From: Eutreptiella sp. 'Long Island Sound 2002'
Taxonomy: Eukaryota; Euglenozoa; Euglenophyceae; Eutreptiales; Eutreptiaceae
Assembly: GCA_964036045.1 (NCBI GenBank)
Contig: OZ038382.1
Span: 150,052,961-150,116,960, forward strand
Reading direction: 5' to 3'
DNA length: 64,000 nucleotides
Positions 17,480 to 29,440 of the stretch are shown here, piece by piece. Below the pieces are notes generated by a model, which worked only from the letters and a program-made list of their open reading frames with translations, was not told the DNA's origin and did not search any database. The translations under genes were made by a program, and so were the position numbers. Every line of letters begins with the position of its first letter. Position 1 is the stretch's first letter.

Positions 17480-18081
17480 TGGACAGGTGCCGGGATGGCC
17501 TTGATAAAACGGGCCACCACGTGGTTGGGACCCGGGGCTTTGCCATCGGCCTTGTCCAGGGCGGACTGCAGGTCCTGCATGGGGTACTGCTGGACCTGGG
17601 CCCGGGCCCTCTCAGGGACCCGGGGCACGTGGCGGCTGAGGACCGCCTGGAAGCCGGGGAGGTCCACCGGGCGTTTGTCATACAGTTCCCGCCAGAAGAC
17701 GTGAACCGCGAACATCACTTCGTGGGCCTCTATAAGGAGCCTCTGGGTGTTGGGGACCCGCACGTTCCAGAGGCCTGACGGGCCCGGGGCCTCTACCTGT
17801 ATGGCCCCCCGCACGGCTTTCCACCGCTGGGCGATGTCCTGGGCGTGGTGGCGGCAGAAATCTTTGATGGCACGCTTGCGGTCAGCCGCCAGGAGTGCGC
17901 TCAAGGGGCGGATGTCCTCTTTGAGGGCGGCTGCTTGCCTCTCCAGCTCCTCCTGTAGCTGGCCTGCGTGGCCAGGCGGAACCCGGGCGACGCACCTCGC
18001 AGCTCCTCCGTGAGCCGGAGCGCCGCCTCCGACCGGATGCCATGCTGTGCCGCGTCCGCCTGGTATGCCGCCGGCGCGCAC
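17061..18081 (-). pseudogene. LINE reverse transcriptase, N-terminal half
   Basis: Contains the LINE RT entry motifs: DKADGKAPGPNHV, then HIWLSPKIPGSARLEDYRPIAL. After a single TAA at 17191-17193 the same phase continues with KYVFSFDARKAFDP, which carries the first catalytic aspartate, before a frame change near 17060. One stop between two intact motifs is clear evidence of decay. A frame change near 17960 links it to the endonuclease frame. Confidence 0.75.
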
Positions 18082-19277
18082 GCTGCCAGGGTGTCGTATC
18101 GGAGGATCGCCGCCTGGAGCCCTTTCCCGCTCTCAGGGGTGTCCCCTCCCGCCGGGTCTGTCCCCGCCGGGGACGGCTTCCGGCATCCCACCACCCGCGC
18201 CAGGGCATCATGCGCCGCGTGGAGGTGTTCGAACACCTTGTCCAACGCGGCCGCGGGCATGGACCCGTAGGCTTGCTGCTCTGCGGCGCCCAGCCAGGGC
18301 GCCAGAGAGGGGTCATCTTGCGCGGCGGTGACCGCTGCCCACAGGCAGCGTTGGACGGGCGCGGCCTCGGTGTCGTACGGGAGGAGGCGGCCCTCCATGT
18401 GGCTGTAGGGGGTAGGCATCGTCTTGTGCCCTGCCGCGTTGAGGAGGCCTGACAGGGCCAGGCGGACCGGGAGGTGGTCCGACCAGACCACCTGGGGGTG
18501 TGCCATGCCGCGGGCCCAGACGCTTTCCCGCAGGGACCACAGCAGGAGGGGCTCGTTGACCAGGAAAGTGCCCACCCTGTGCCGGGACGGATGGAGCGTG
18601 GGGGTCATGTCCTCGGCGCCGCCTGCCGTGGCCCTCCAGAAATCGCAGGCCTCCCACCCCGCTCGGAAGTGCTCCATGGCTGGGTTGGTGGTGGCATCCA
18701 TGTAGACGTTGGTGTCGCCAGCGATGACCACCGGGTGTCTCCCACCGAGGCTGCGCGCCGTGGCATACATTGGTATGTCGGCCCAGAACACCGCCCTTCC
18801 CGGCCATGGGGAGCAGCCTACCTGCGATTCGTGGACGTTGATGAGGGTGAGACGTCTCCCCCCGTCCGTGCGGATCTCCAGGGCCGCGGCCTTCCCGGGG
18901 ACGATTTCGGTGAAACTGAGCACCTCGTGCTCTGTCACGTACTTGCTGCTGACCGCGGTGAGGAGGCCTCCCCCTGTCGAGGTGAAGGTGGCTCCTGTCT
19001 CCGCCAGCCTACTGCTGAAGAAGGGGGTGTACCCCTTGTCCCGGAGCGCCGCGGCGACGTGCATCTCCTGCGCCCGGTTGGCGATCCCTGTTTCCTGGAG
19101 CATGATGGCAAAGCCCCCCTCCCGGGGTAGCATGCCGGTGATGAGGTCCTCCTTATCCGTACAGGCCGCCAGCCCGCGGCGCCGCTGGAGCGTGTCCTCG
19201 AGGGACCGGTCTGGCGGGACGAGGCCGTTGCGCAGGTTCCATGAGAGGAGCCATAGGGCGTCGTCCGCCGCGTCCTC
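17901..19277 (-). pseudogene. LINE AP-type endonuclease (EEP domain)
   Basis: The frame is open from 19277, just after a TAG, to 17901. The motifs of exonuclease-endonuclease-phosphatase nucleases appear in order: LLSWNLRNG (Asn), IMLQETG (Glu), LINVHESQ, VIAGDTNVYMD (Asp and Asn), and WSDHLPVRLAL (Asp-His). This domain nicks target DNA to start target-primed reverse transcription. All catalytic residues are present. The last 60 codons are out of phase with the RT frame, so a one-base shift lies near 17960. Two stops (TGA, TAG) lie just upstream and separate it from the C2H2 protein, which is in the same phase. Confidence 0.85.
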
Positions 19278-19427
19278 CTAGAGTCAGCTGTCCCGTATCG
19301 GCATTGCCGCTGGGTCTGCTGGAGCAGCCAGGTCTCCTGGGTGTGCCGGGGCCATGGGTTGTGGGGAGCCCGTTCCCAGCGGGGCCCACAGAGGGGCCAG
19401 GGGGGCCAATCCCGCGGGGATTGATCC

Positions 19428-20252
19428 TTATTGGGCTGCACCGCCAGCCCCCGGGGGCGCTTCGGGTGCCTCCTCCTTGCCTTCTGCGTGGCCGGCCGCC
19501 TGGGGCGGGGGGCGCTGGGCGTACGGGGCATGCCACGGGGACCTCTGCGCCCTCTCTTGAAGGATGTGGGAGGCCGCCTCCTTGTCTTCCACCGGGGCGG
19601 CGGCGTGCACCGCGTGCCACGCCAGGTGTTCCAGCATCGCCCCGCTTGTGTAGTACCTGTCTGCACACAGGGGGCATTTCGTTGGCTCTGTGGCCCCCCG
19701 TGCCGGGGGGAGCGGCACTGACTTTCGGATGGCGCCCTCCGGCGCTGGGTCGAAGGGCAGGTTGGCTAGTGGAACCGTGTGTGGCGCTAGCGCGCGGCCC
19801 AGGGCCGCCGCATCGAGGGCTCGTTTCACGGGCGCGGGTCCGAGCCTCCGGATGGCGTCGCGTTGCGCGTCTGCCTGCAGCCACTCTTGCCAGTGCATGG
19901 CGCCGATTTGACGGTCGGGCTTGCCCCTCCATTGCAGGTCGTGGAAGGCTTGTAGCCAGTGGTACACTGTGGTTGGGACCGCCAGCTGGAGCTCTAGGTC
20001 GGCGGCGTGCGCCGCTGCCGGCCACACTCCCGGCTTTGCCGCCTTGGCGTTGTCCTTCAGGGGGACCTGGAGCAGGAGGGCGTGGTGTTCGCCCTCCTGC
20101 AGCGCCTTGACGATCATGGGAGTGCAGTCCGCCACGCTGACTGCGGCCTCGGGGCCCGGCAGGCGCTCAGGGTCGCAGACGGCGATGTGCGCGTCCGCCG
20201 GGCTGAACATGCAAACTACCCACTGCGGGTTCTGCTGTCCCCGTTGAGCCAC
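19428..20252 (-). pseudogene. LINE zinc-finger protein (C2H2)
   Basis: A 274-codon frame in the same phase as the endonuclease. It has a C2H2-like finger, CPLCADRYYTSGAMLEHLAWH, at about residues 192-212, followed by an Ala/Glu/Pro-rich linker. Zinc fingers are common in the N-terminal part of LINE ORFs and bind the element RNA or target DNA. The frame is open somewhat upstream of 20252, but its connection to the preceding ORF at 20457 needs a frame change. Confidence 0.6.
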
Positions 20253-20381
20253 CGCGAGGGTAGCCGCGGGGCGGGCGTGCGTGATTGGTCCCGCGTGGAG
20301 GTCCGGGACATCCGTGGCCCTGATGGCGTCTCCCTGCCATGCGGCCCGTAGATGCTCCTCCTGGTCGGGGCTCCAGACCAG

Positions 20382-21444
20382 TGCGGGGGGGTGGGCCCAC
20401 CCCGGTTCCTGCCTCTTGTTGGGGGCGCTGACGGTGTGTAGCAGGACTGCTAGCGGTCAGGGGTCCGCCGTCATATAATAGGCCTGGGTCGGCTCCTGCT
20501 GCCAGTCGACATGAAGCTGGGGCGGGAATGCCCCTTGCCTGGCAGTGCCGTGCCAGACGGTCCAGCGGCCCCCGGCCAGGATGTGCGACCGGTACCTCCC
20601 GGCGTGGCCGTGCAGGATGGCCTGGTAGCCCGCCGCCTGCAGCACCAGCGCCTCCCCCTGCTGAGGCCCGAGAGGGGGTGCGCCGCCACCCGCGTCCCTG
20701 ACGCGGGTGCGCTCGCGAAGTGTGGCGTGCCACGGTTGGGGCGCGTCGCGCTGCGGCCCTTGTACGCTTCCCGCGATCTGCGCCGAGCCGTGGTGCTGGA
20801 CAAAACCCTCCCTGCCGTCTGCCAGTAGCGCCGCCGTAATGACGTACAGCTGCTCCGCCGTGAGGGGTGCCGTCGGCGTGTGCGTTGCAGCTGGCTGGCG
20901 GGGCCGCGTGTCTCGGCAGAAGACGTCAGGCAGCAGTTGCGCTGGCCACGCCGCCACGGGTCCCATGGTGACAGCCGCGACCGTGGACGCCAGCGCCGTG
21001 CTCTCCGTTGGCCTGTATTGCCTGAGCCCCGTGGTATCCCGGGCGAGGTGCCTGCAGGCCGCCGTCCAGGCCACCGCTCCGCAGTTCGTGCAGTCCGGTT
21101 CGGCCCCGCTGCTTCCCCTGTGCTGTACCGTGGTGGTCGTGTCAAGTGGGGGGCCCTGCTGCAGCGCTTCCAGGCCCTGCCCCGGCGGGAGGGCGGGCGG
21201 GGCCGGCTGCGGAAAGCTCTGCGTGCCCAGGCGCTCCGGGTGCGTTTGGTACGGGTTCTGTCGGCGGTGCTCTGGGGCCGTCCGGGGCAGGAAGAGGAGT
21301 TGGTGCAGGTACCAGTGGCCCTGTGTGGTGGACGGGTTGTTGAGTGTTAACCACTGTTCCACCAGGCCTCCCGGGTGTGCGGCCTCGACGCTTTGCTGCA
21401 ACCCCAGGCGGCCCAGGCGGTTGGACGTGCCCGCAGGCGGGATG
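20382..21444. repeat. Long direct repeat X, left copy (1063 bp)
   Basis: From TGCGGGGGGGTGGG to GCGGGATG this sequence recurs at 27175-28246 with roughly 98 percent identity. The only length difference I found is a 9-bp insertion in the right copy near 27900. The two copies flank the T-poor insertion exactly, and removing one copy plus the insertion restores a continuous LINE. Confidence 0.88.
20457..21444 (-). pseudogene. LINE ORF1-like protein, interrupted copy
   Basis: Within repeat X the minus strand is open for about 330 codons ending in MTADP. It contains one Cys/His cluster (CTNCGAVAWTAACRH). The open frame runs on to 21551 but leaves LINE sequence at 21444, so the first residues come from the inserted element. 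The same protein with its own N-terminus is at 27250-28533. Function is not recognised; the position upstream of the C2H2 and endonuclease regions suggests an ORF1-type RNA-binding protein. Confidence 0.5.
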
Positions 21445-21932
21445 ATGCTGGGGTCGCGCGCGCTGGAGTCCTGTCCCAGAACAAAATAAAAAGATGGGTA
21501 GAACACGACGAAAAAATTTTCTGAATAGCTGAAAATAAAGCTAATTAGCATAAAAAACGCTTAGGCGAAAAAGCGCGCTGCGAAACGCGTAAAAACGCGA
21601 CGAGAAATTTTTCGACGTGAAATAGGTGAATAGTTAGCGCCGTAACAACCGTAACCTCGTAGGACCCTAACGCCGTATCTCTCGTCATCTAACTAGCCGT
21701 AGGCGCAAAGCAAAACGCGTCGCGAGCAGCACGTAAAACTCGAAAAGTTTTTCTAAGCCGCCGCATCCCTTTGCGCTGCTTCTCTTCCTCTTCTTTCCTT
21801 CTCCATGCACCTACCTCCCCTCCCTCCTGCCCCCCCTCACCCCTGTTCATCAGCTTAGGCGACCGGCCCTGGGGGAAAAGCGGTCAACCCCTAGCAAGCA
21901 AGACCAACATCTTCGCGGTCGCGTGGTGACAC

Positions 21933-22034
21933 GTAAGTCAGAAATTTCACCTTGGTATTGCTGCTTGCCTGCGTGCGTGAGTTGCGTAGAGTATGATTTT
22001 CTAAAGAGAAACATTTTAATTTTTTGGTTTTCAG
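21933..22034 (+). other. Predicted 102-bp GT-AG intron in insertion copy 1
   Basis: The donor GTAAGT follows GACAC, and the acceptor TTTTTTGGTTTTCAG has a good pyrimidine tract. The segment is AT-rich between GC-richer flanks. It supports transcription of the insertion on the plus strand. Confidence 0.55.
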
Positions 22035-22069
22035 GAAGTTTTCAAAGGCACGGAAAAACGGCAGGGGTT

Positions 22070-23800
22070 TTTAGCAAACGAAAAGAGGACAAAGGGAAAA
22101 ACAAACACCAGCAGCGCAGACAACCGCACAGCACAGCCAACCAGCACAGCACCGCAGGGCAGCACGGCACCGCAGGACACGGCACAGGGCGCAGGACACC
22201 ACAGGACAACGCACAGCACAGCAAGACACCACGACACACCAGAGCAGCACCACCACACCGCAGAACGCCCAGGGAGACACCACAACACACAGGGACACGC
22301 CACAGCACGAGGCACCAACAACAGCGCAGACGACACTGGCGCCGCACAACGGGCCGCAGGAGGGCAAAGCAAACACAAACAGCACCGCAAAACGACAGCA
22401 GAGCACGACAGCACAGCACCACACGACAGCACAGCGCCACAGCACACGACACAGGGAAGCAGGGCACCACAGCCAGCACAACAAGGCACCGCAGCGCACA
22501 GAGCGGAGAAGACAGGGAACGCACAGCACGAGGAAAAGAGCACCACAGCACGCAGACACCACCACCGGGCAAAAAACAGCACAGCCAACCAACAGCACAA
22601 CACAGCACAGCACGACAGCCCACAGGAGGGCAAAGCAAGCCCCAAGAGCACCGCAACACGACAGCAGAGCACAACAGCACAGCACCACGCGACAGCACAG
22701 CACCACAGAACATGACACAGGAAAGCAGGGCACCACAACAAACCACACCAACCACAGGGAAAAAGACCACGCAGCCAGACAGGGACACCGACACCGAAAC
22801 ACGCCACCAGCAGACAACCACGGGCCACCAGACCCAGCACCGCACCACGGCACACCACAGCACCAGGCGCCAGCAACAGCACGCACCACACGAACAGCAC
22901 AATGCGAGCGCACCAGCACAGCGAAGCACAGCACCGCACAGAGCGGAGAGGACAGGGAACGCACAGCACAGCACCCCGGGACACAGACAGCACAAAGCAG
23001 AGCGGCGAACAACAGCACGCACCACCGCGCCACGACAAAACAGACACAGCACGGGGGAACACCGCGAAACGCAGCGCCGCAGAGCACAGGGCCCCAGGGC
23101 AACGGGCAGCGCCAGAGGGCACGGCGCAACAAGCAGCGGCACCCAACGAGCAAAACACAGCACAGGAAAGCACAACACCGGAGGACACAACGCGCAGCAG
23201 CGCGGCGCAGCACCGTACCCAGGGATGCACAGCACACGGCACACAGCACCGAGCGGCAGCGACGAAAACCGCGAGACAAAAAGGGGGGGGGCAGCAACCA
23301 CCGGGGAGCAACCACCAGCCAGGCAGAAAACACGAAAGAGGGACAAGCGCACGGAGAGCCGAGAGGCGGAAGGCCAACAAAGCAAACAACGCACAGCGCC
23401 GAGGCCCAGGGCACCTGGGGCCGGAACCAGAGAGGGCCAGAGACAACGGGGGCGCACAGGGGAAGAAGGGAAAAAAAAGAAAGAAAAAAAAAACACCAAG
23501 GCACCAAGAAGGAGCGAGAACAGCGAGACACAAAAGGGGAGGGGGGGGGGGGAGAAACCACCAAAGAGCAGCCAACGGCCAAGCAGGAGACACAAACGAG
23601 GCGCGAGCGCACGAAGAGCCAGGCAGCGGGAGGCCGAGAAAAACAACCAAAGCACAGCGCCAAGGCAACGGGGAACGGCAAGGGCAGCGAGAGAGAGGGG
23701 GGCAACCCCAGCCCGGAGGGGGCCAAGCAAAGCAGAGAGACAAAGCGGCCAAAGGAAAAGGTGAGGCGCACCACAACGCGCCCGGGAGGCCGGCCCGCCC
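22070..23800 (+). repeat. T-poor low-complexity body, copy 1
   Basis: Plus-strand sequence of A, C and G with very little T, built of CAGCAC-like words. Because T is rare, stop codons are rare and a 613-codon frame (21923-23764) stays open, as do all three minus frames. The composition of the translations (His/Thr/Gln/Arg) follows the words, and I do not call a protein. The part from 22780 onward is repeated at 39234-40800. Confidence 0.75.
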
Positions 23801-23829
23801 GACCCGGCCACAGAGAGCAAGCACACGCA

Positions 23830-24045
23830 CGCAAGCTGCCGTCCGGATGGACGAGGGCGCGCCCGGAGGGTACCCAGCCCCTGCCGACTACGAACAGCCG
23901 CCGTCCGGATGGACGAGTGCGCGCCCGGAGGGTACCCAGCCCCTGCCGGCTACGAACAGCCGCCGTCTGGATGGACGTGTGTGCGCCCGGAGGGTACCCA
24001 GCCCCTGCCAGCTACGATAGCCGCCGTCCGGATGGACGAGTGAGC
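23830..24045 (+). repeat. 62-bp tandem repeat, about 3.5 copies
   Basis: Units start CCGTCCGGATGGACGAG at 23839, 23901, 23963 and 24024. The last unit is partial. Confidence 0.85.
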
Positions 24046-24055
24046 GCCCCACAGC

Positions 24056-26600
24056 GACGCCCCGCACAGCAACACAACACACCGAGCGGGCACACCGGTG
24101 AACAGGAGTCGGGAGGCCCAGGACACCGCACACGCAACACAACACACCCAGCGGGCACACTGGTGAACAGGAGCCGGGAGGCCCAGGACACCGCACACGC
24201 AACACAACACACCGAGCGGGCACACCGGTGAACAGGAGCCGGGAGGCCCAGGACACCGCACACGCAACACAACACACCGAGCGGGCACACCGGTGAACAG
24301 GAGCCGGGAGGCCCAGGACACCGCACACGCAACACAACACACCGAGCGGGCACACCGGTGAACAGGAGCCGGGGGGCCCAGGACACCGCACACGCAACAC
24401 AACACACCGAGCGGGCACACCGGTGAGCCGGAGCCGGGAGGCCCAGGACACCGCACACGCAACACAACACACCGAGCGGGCACACCGGTGAACAGGAGCC
24501 GGGAGGCCCTGGACACCGCACACGCAAAACAACACACCGAGCGGGCACACCAGTGAACAGGAGCCGGGACGCCCAGGACACCGCACACCCAACACAACAC
24601 AGCGAGCTGGCACACCGGTGAACAGGAGCCGGGAGGCCCAGGACACCGCACACGCAACACAACACACCGAGCGGGCACACCGGTGAACAGGAGCCGGGAG
24701 GCCCAGGACACCGCACACGCAACACAACACACCGAGCGGGCACACTGGTGAACAGGAGCCGGGGGGCCCAGGACACCGCACAAGCAACACAACACACCGA
24801 GCGGGCACACCGGTGAACAGGAGCCGGGAGGCCCAGGACACTGCACACGCAACACAACACACCCAGCGGGCACACTGGTGAACAGGAGTCGGGAGGCCCA
24901 GGACACCGCACACGCAACACAACACACCCAGCGGGCACACTGGTGAACAGCAGCCGGGAGGCCCAGGACACCGCACACGCAACACAACACACCGAGCGGG
25001 CACACCGGTGAACAGGAGTCGGGAGGCCCAGGACACCGCACACGCAACACAACACACCCAGCGGGCACACTGGTGAACAGGAGCCGGGAGGCCCAGGACA
25101 CCGCACACGCAACACAACACACCGAGCGGGCACACCGGTGAACAGGAGCTGGGAGGCCCAGGACACCGCACACGCAACACAAAACACCGAGCGGGCACAC
25201 CGGTGAACAGGAGCCAGGAGGCCCAGGACACCGCACACGCAACACAACACACCGAGCGGGCACACCGGTGAACAGGAGCCGGGAGGCCGGGGACACCGCA
25301 CACGCAACACAACACACCGAGCGGGCACACCGGTGAACAGAAGCCGGGAGGCCCAGGACACCGCACACGCAACACAACACACCGAGCGGGCACACCGGTG
25401 AACAGGAGCCGGGAGGCCCAGGACACCCAACACGCAACACAAAACACCGAGCGGGCACACCGGTGAACAGAAGCCGGGAGGCCCAGGACACCGCACACGC
25501 AACACAACACACCGAGCGGGCACACCGGTGAACAGGAGCCGGGAGGCCCTGGACACCGCACACGCAAAACAACACACCGAGCCGGAACACCGGTGAACAG
25601 GAGCCGGGAGGCCCAGGACACCGCACACGCAACACAACACACCGAGCGGGCACACCGGTGAACAGGAGCTGGGAGGCCCAGGACACCGCACACGCAAAAC
25701 AACACACCGAGCAGGCACAGCTGAACAGGAGCCGGGAGGCCCAGGACACTGCACACGCAACACAACACACCGAGCGGGCACACCGGTGAACAGGAGCCAG
25801 GATGGCCAGGACACCGCACACACAACACAACACACCGAGCGGGCACACCGGTGAACAGGAGCCGGGAGGCCCAGGACACCGCACACGCAACACAACACAC
25901 CGAGCGGGCACAGCTGAACAGGAGCCGGGAGGCCCAGGACACTGCACACGCAACACAACACACCGAGCGGGCACACCGGTGAACAGGAGCCAGGATGGCC
26001 AGGACACCGCACACACAACACAACACACCGAGCGGGCACACCGGTGAACAGGAGCCGGGAGGCCCAGGACACCGCACACGCAACACAACACACCGAGCGG
26101 GCACACCGGTGAACAGGAGCCGGGAGGCCCAGGACACGGCACACGCAACACAACACACCGAGCGGGGGCACCGGTGAACAGGAGCCGGGAGGCCCAGGAC
26201 ACCGCACACGCAACACAACACACCGAGCGGGCACACCGGTGACCAGGAGCCGAGAGGCCCAAGACACCGCACACGCAACACAACAAACCGAGCGGGCACA
26301 CCAGTGAACAGGAGCCGGGAGGCCCAGGACACCGCACACCCAACACAACACACCGAGCGGGCACACCGGTGAACAGGAGCCGGGAGGCCCAGGACACCGC
26401 ACACGCAACACAACACACCGAGCGGGCACACCGGTGAACAGGAGCCGGGAGGCCCAGGACACCGCACACGCAACACACCACACCGAGCGGGCACACCGGT
26501 GAACAGGAGCCGGGAGGCCCAGGACACCGCACACCCAACACAACACACCCAGCGGGCACACTGGTGAACAGGAGCCGGGAGGCCCAGGACATCGCACACA
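24056..26600 (+). repeat. 65-bp minisatellite, about 39 copies
   Basis: The period is 65 bp (GGACACCGCA at 24121, 24186, 24251, 24316 and so on), with units such as ACCGAGCGGGCACACCGGTG followed by AACAGGAGCCGGGAGGCCCA. Divergence is a few percent, with occasional 3-bp deletions (for example GCACAGCTG near 25718 and 25912). Since 65 is not a multiple of 3 and the unit lacks stops on the minus strand, all three minus frames stay open for about 900 codons. Confidence 0.95.
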
Positions 26601-26948
26601 CGTAGGGCGGCCGGGGGACAGGTAAGAACTAACACCCCATGGGTCGGACACACTGGGGCGACCCAGCCGACCCACCGGGCCAGTGGCAGGAGCGGTACTC
26701 CAAAGCTGCTGGTCCGAGCCCGGCCAGGCTGCATCGGGGACCATGGCAAACGTCACCCGGAGCCATGGATGCAACCGGTGACAGGAGAGCCGGTACACAG
26801 TCCAGGAGGGGGTCGCCTGCCAAGCAGAGCGGCCCCGCAACTGAAGCCACAAGGGTGAGGCGGTGGTACCGTAGACAAGCGGGAGCAATACCCCTTGTGG
26901 TGAGAGATACTCCACACGGCTGGGCAGCCCCCAGAGCTGCCGCCCGAA

Positions 26949-26996
26949 GGAGGGGGCATGTGGCCCTACTCATGGACACATGTGGGAACACCCTCC
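26949..26996 (+). promoter_or_regulatory. 3' hairpin of insertion copy 1
   Basis: An outer stem GGAGGG (26949-26954) pairs with CCCTCC (26991-26996), and an inner stem CATGTG (26957-26962) pairs with CACATG (26977-26982). It is preceded by CCGCCCGAA. The equivalent in copy 2 keeps the outer stem and the preceding motif but has a different inner stem that still pairs. Confidence 0.6.
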
Positions 26997-27174
26997 CACC
27001 TGGGACACATGGACCGGGTGGCCGCGACAATGCCTTCCCAAGCACATGTGGGAGCGGCTCAAGAGGCACCTAACATAGGTCATTTGGAGGGACAGGACGT
27101 CCCCCTGGTAAGACCTTCTTCCTGCACCGTCAAAGGAGGCATCCCGAGCTCCTGAAGATACCTACCTACCTACC

Positions 27175-28246
27175 TGCGGGGGGGTGGGCCCACCCCGGTT
27201 CCTGCCTCTTGTTGGGGGCGCTGACGGTGTGTAGCAGGACTGCTAGCGGTCAGGGGTCCGCCGTCATATAAGAGGCCTGGGTCGGCTCCTGCTGCCAGTC
27301 GACATGGAGCTGGGGCGGGAATGCCCCTTGCCTGGCAGTGCCGTGCCAGACAGTCCAGCGGCCCCCGGCCAGGATGTGCGACCGGTACCTCCCGGCGTGG
27401 CCGTGCAGGATGGCCTGGTAGCCCGCCGCCTGCAGCACCAGCGCCTCCCCCTGCTGAGGCCCGAGAGGGGGTGCGCCGCCACCTGCGTCCCTGACGCGGG
27501 TGCGCTCGCGGGGTGTGGCGTGCCACGGTTGGGGCGCGTCGCGCTGCGGCCCTTGTACGCTTCCCGCGATCTGCGCCGAGCCGTGGTGGTGGACAAAACC
27601 CTCCCTGCCGTCTGCCAGTAGCGCCGCCGTAATGACGTACAGCTGCTCCGCCGTGAGGGGTGCCGTCGGCGTGTGCGTTGCAGCTGGCTGGCGGGGCCGC
27701 GTGTCTCGGCAGAAGACGTCAGGCAGCAGTTGCGCTGGCCATGCCGCCACGGGTCCCATGGTGACAGCCGCGACCGTGGACGCCAGCGCCGTGCGGTCCG
27801 TTGGCCTGTATTGCCTGAGCCCCGTGGTATCCCGGGCGAGGTGCCTGCAGGCCGCCGTCCAGGCCACCGCTCCGCAGTTCGTGCAGTCCCGTTCAGCCCC
27901 GTCCGCGCCGCTGCTTCCCCTGTGCTGTACCGTGGTGGTCGTGTCAAGTGGGGGGCCCTGCTGCAGCGCTTCGAGGCCCTGCCCCGGCGGGAGGGCGGGC
28001 GGGGCCGGCTGCGGAAAGCTCTGCGTGCTCAGGCGCTCCGGCCGCGTTTGGTACGGGTTCTGTCGGCGGTGCTCCGGGGCAGTCCGGGGCAGGAAGAGGA
28101 GTTGGTGCAGGTACCAGTGGCCCTGTGTGGTGGACGGGTTGTTGAGTGTTAACCACTGTTCCACCAGGCCTCCCGGGTGTGCGGCCTCGACGCGGTGCTG
28201 CAACCGCAGGCGGCCCAGGCGGTTGGACGTGCCCGCAGGTGGGATG
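27175..28246. repeat. Long direct repeat X, right copy (1072 bp)
   Basis: Second copy of 20382-21444. It begins immediately after the (CCTA)n tail of the insertion and runs without a break into the 5' part of the LINE. Confidence 0.88.
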
Positions 28247-28533
28247 TGGGTCTGCGGGTAGAGCACCCGCAACGGCTCCAGCGCCAGGTCCAGCACCTCG
28301 TCGGTGAGCTGTTCTGTAAGGGCCGACGCCCTGTGCAGGGCGTGGCGGACCCCGGGTGTGGGGGCTGTGAGCTGTTCAAGCACCGGCCCCGGCGGGCACC
28401 GTGTACCCGGGTTCGTCATCCACTCCCTGTGGTGGCTCAGCATGGCCCTCCACACTTCCCTTGTGAGGGCGTGGTGGGGGGCCAAGGAGGGGACCGCCCG
28501 TAGGAGGCGGTGGCACGCCGGTGGCGATCGCAT
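27250..28533 (-). pseudogene. LINE ORF1-like protein with its own N-terminus
   Basis: A 427-codon frame, the fuller version of the protein cut at 21444. The N-terminal part (MTNPGTRCPPGPVLEQLTAP) is unique, and the remainder matches repeat X, including the Cys/His cluster. It starts 10 bp after the stop of the preceding ORF, so the two may be one protein split by mutation. I do not recognise a domain. Confidence 0.5.
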
Positions 28534-28543
28534 GGGTTGCCCA

Positions 28544-29440
28544 TTAGGTCACAGTGATCCACCTGCACGCCGTGTCAGGCACGATCGCCCCCAATTCCAC
28601 GGTCCCCATGCCCTCGGCGTGGAGTAGCGCCTGGCCCTGCACCAGGGGGAAATACGGGCTCGGGCACCCGTCCTCCTCCCTCCACCGTACCCAGGCCGCT
28701 CCCGCCTGCAGGCTGCGGAGCAGGGCCATGCCGGGGAGGAGTGGCTGTGGGAAGGCCCCATTGACGGCTTCAGCGGCATGGGCCAGGGTGCCCATGGGTA
28801 AGCACCACAGAGGGAGGACCAAGGGGTCCGGTAGCGGTTGCGCCCCCCCTGCGTCCCATCGCCACTCGGAGTCTGGCGGGGCGGCCAAGCCCGTGCCTGT
28901 CTGCAGGAAGTTGGGTGCCCTCTTGTCGGGTCGCCCCTGGAGGGTTGCCGCGAGGCTGAACCCCTCTGCCGCGGGCGCCACTGGGAGGCTGCCCCGGGGC
29001 CTGCGCCAGGGGAAATCCTGTTCCGTCGGCCAGGCGTGGAGGTCCAGGACAATTTCCTCCGCGGTGCCTGTGGAGGCGTCCTCTGGTGCCAGGTGCCACA
29101 TGACGGCGACCAACGACCATGTGGAGAAGGGCCAGGCCCGTGGAGGAGTGTACACCTGGATGGGCCACTGTGGGCGCGCGCGCCGCACGCGGGATGTGTG
29201 GAGAACCCCTCGGACCATGTCCGCCGCCAGGACCAGCACCATTTCGGGGGGCTCTACGACGATCCCCTCCGCCGGCCCGCCGTGGCGGCCCCGGGTTTCC
29301 AAGGCCACTTCCGCTTGGCCCGTATAGGCGACTCGGTCGACGGCCTCCCGGATGTTCACGCTGCCGCGCGCGGTCTCATCCAGAATCCAGTCCTGCGCCA
29401 CCCCGTAGCGCAGGGCGGCGCGTGCGGCCGCGTGCCCCAC
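28544..29440 (-). pseudogene. LINE 5' ORF, unknown function
   Basis: A 298-codon frame, GC-rich, with ordinary amino-acid mix and several Trp-containing blocks (WSLVAVMWHLAPEDA, AWVRWREEDG). It lies upstream of the ORF1-like protein on the same strand with only 10 bp between. Further upstream on the minus strand is the 210-bp array, so this is probably the first coding block of the LINE. No motif recognised. Confidence 0.45.

Larger units (their letters stand above)
14420..21444 (-). mobile_element. Decayed GC-rich LINE, 3' portion
   Basis: Read on the minus strand, the order is an ORF1-like Cys-containing protein, a C2H2-finger protein, an AP-type endonuclease, reverse transcriptase and a long C-terminal region: a non-LTR retrotransposon. 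It is broken by several stops and frame changes (near 20456, 19428, 19278, 17960, 17191, 17060, 16745 and 15840). The 5' part resumes at 27175-29440 beyond a 5.7-kb insertion. The 3' end near 14433 shows no clear tail. Confidence 0.8.
21445..27174 (+). mobile_element. Satellite-bearing T-poor insertion, copy 1
   Basis: A 5.7-kb insertion flanked by the 1063/1072-bp direct repeat X. Order on the plus strand: AT-richer leader with a GT-AG intron (21445-22034), T-poor low-complexity body (about 22070-23800), a 62-bp repeat block, a 65-bp minisatellite, then a unique 3' part with a hairpin (26949-26996) and a (CCTA)n tail at 27160-27174. No transposase, RT or integrase motif is present, so if mobile it depends on another element. 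It shares its body, architecture, 3' hairpin and tail type with 39234-44747. Confidence 0.7.

Noticed and set aside
22031-23834. About 600-codon Cys/Leu/Ala-rich minus frames opposite the T-poor region
   Set aside because: T-poor DNA has almost no stop codons on the minus strand; three frames are open together and look like composition, not membrane proteins.
24056-26600. CRISPR-like array
   Set aside because: Units are contiguous 65-bp tandem repeats without distinct spacers, in a eukaryotic context; no cas genes.
23888-26915. Three long minus-strand frames of about 880-970 codons with Cys/Val/Pro-rich repeats
   Set aside because: They are the 65-bp minisatellite read in three phases. The unit lacks minus-strand stops and its length is not a multiple of 3, so all frames stay open without coding meaning.
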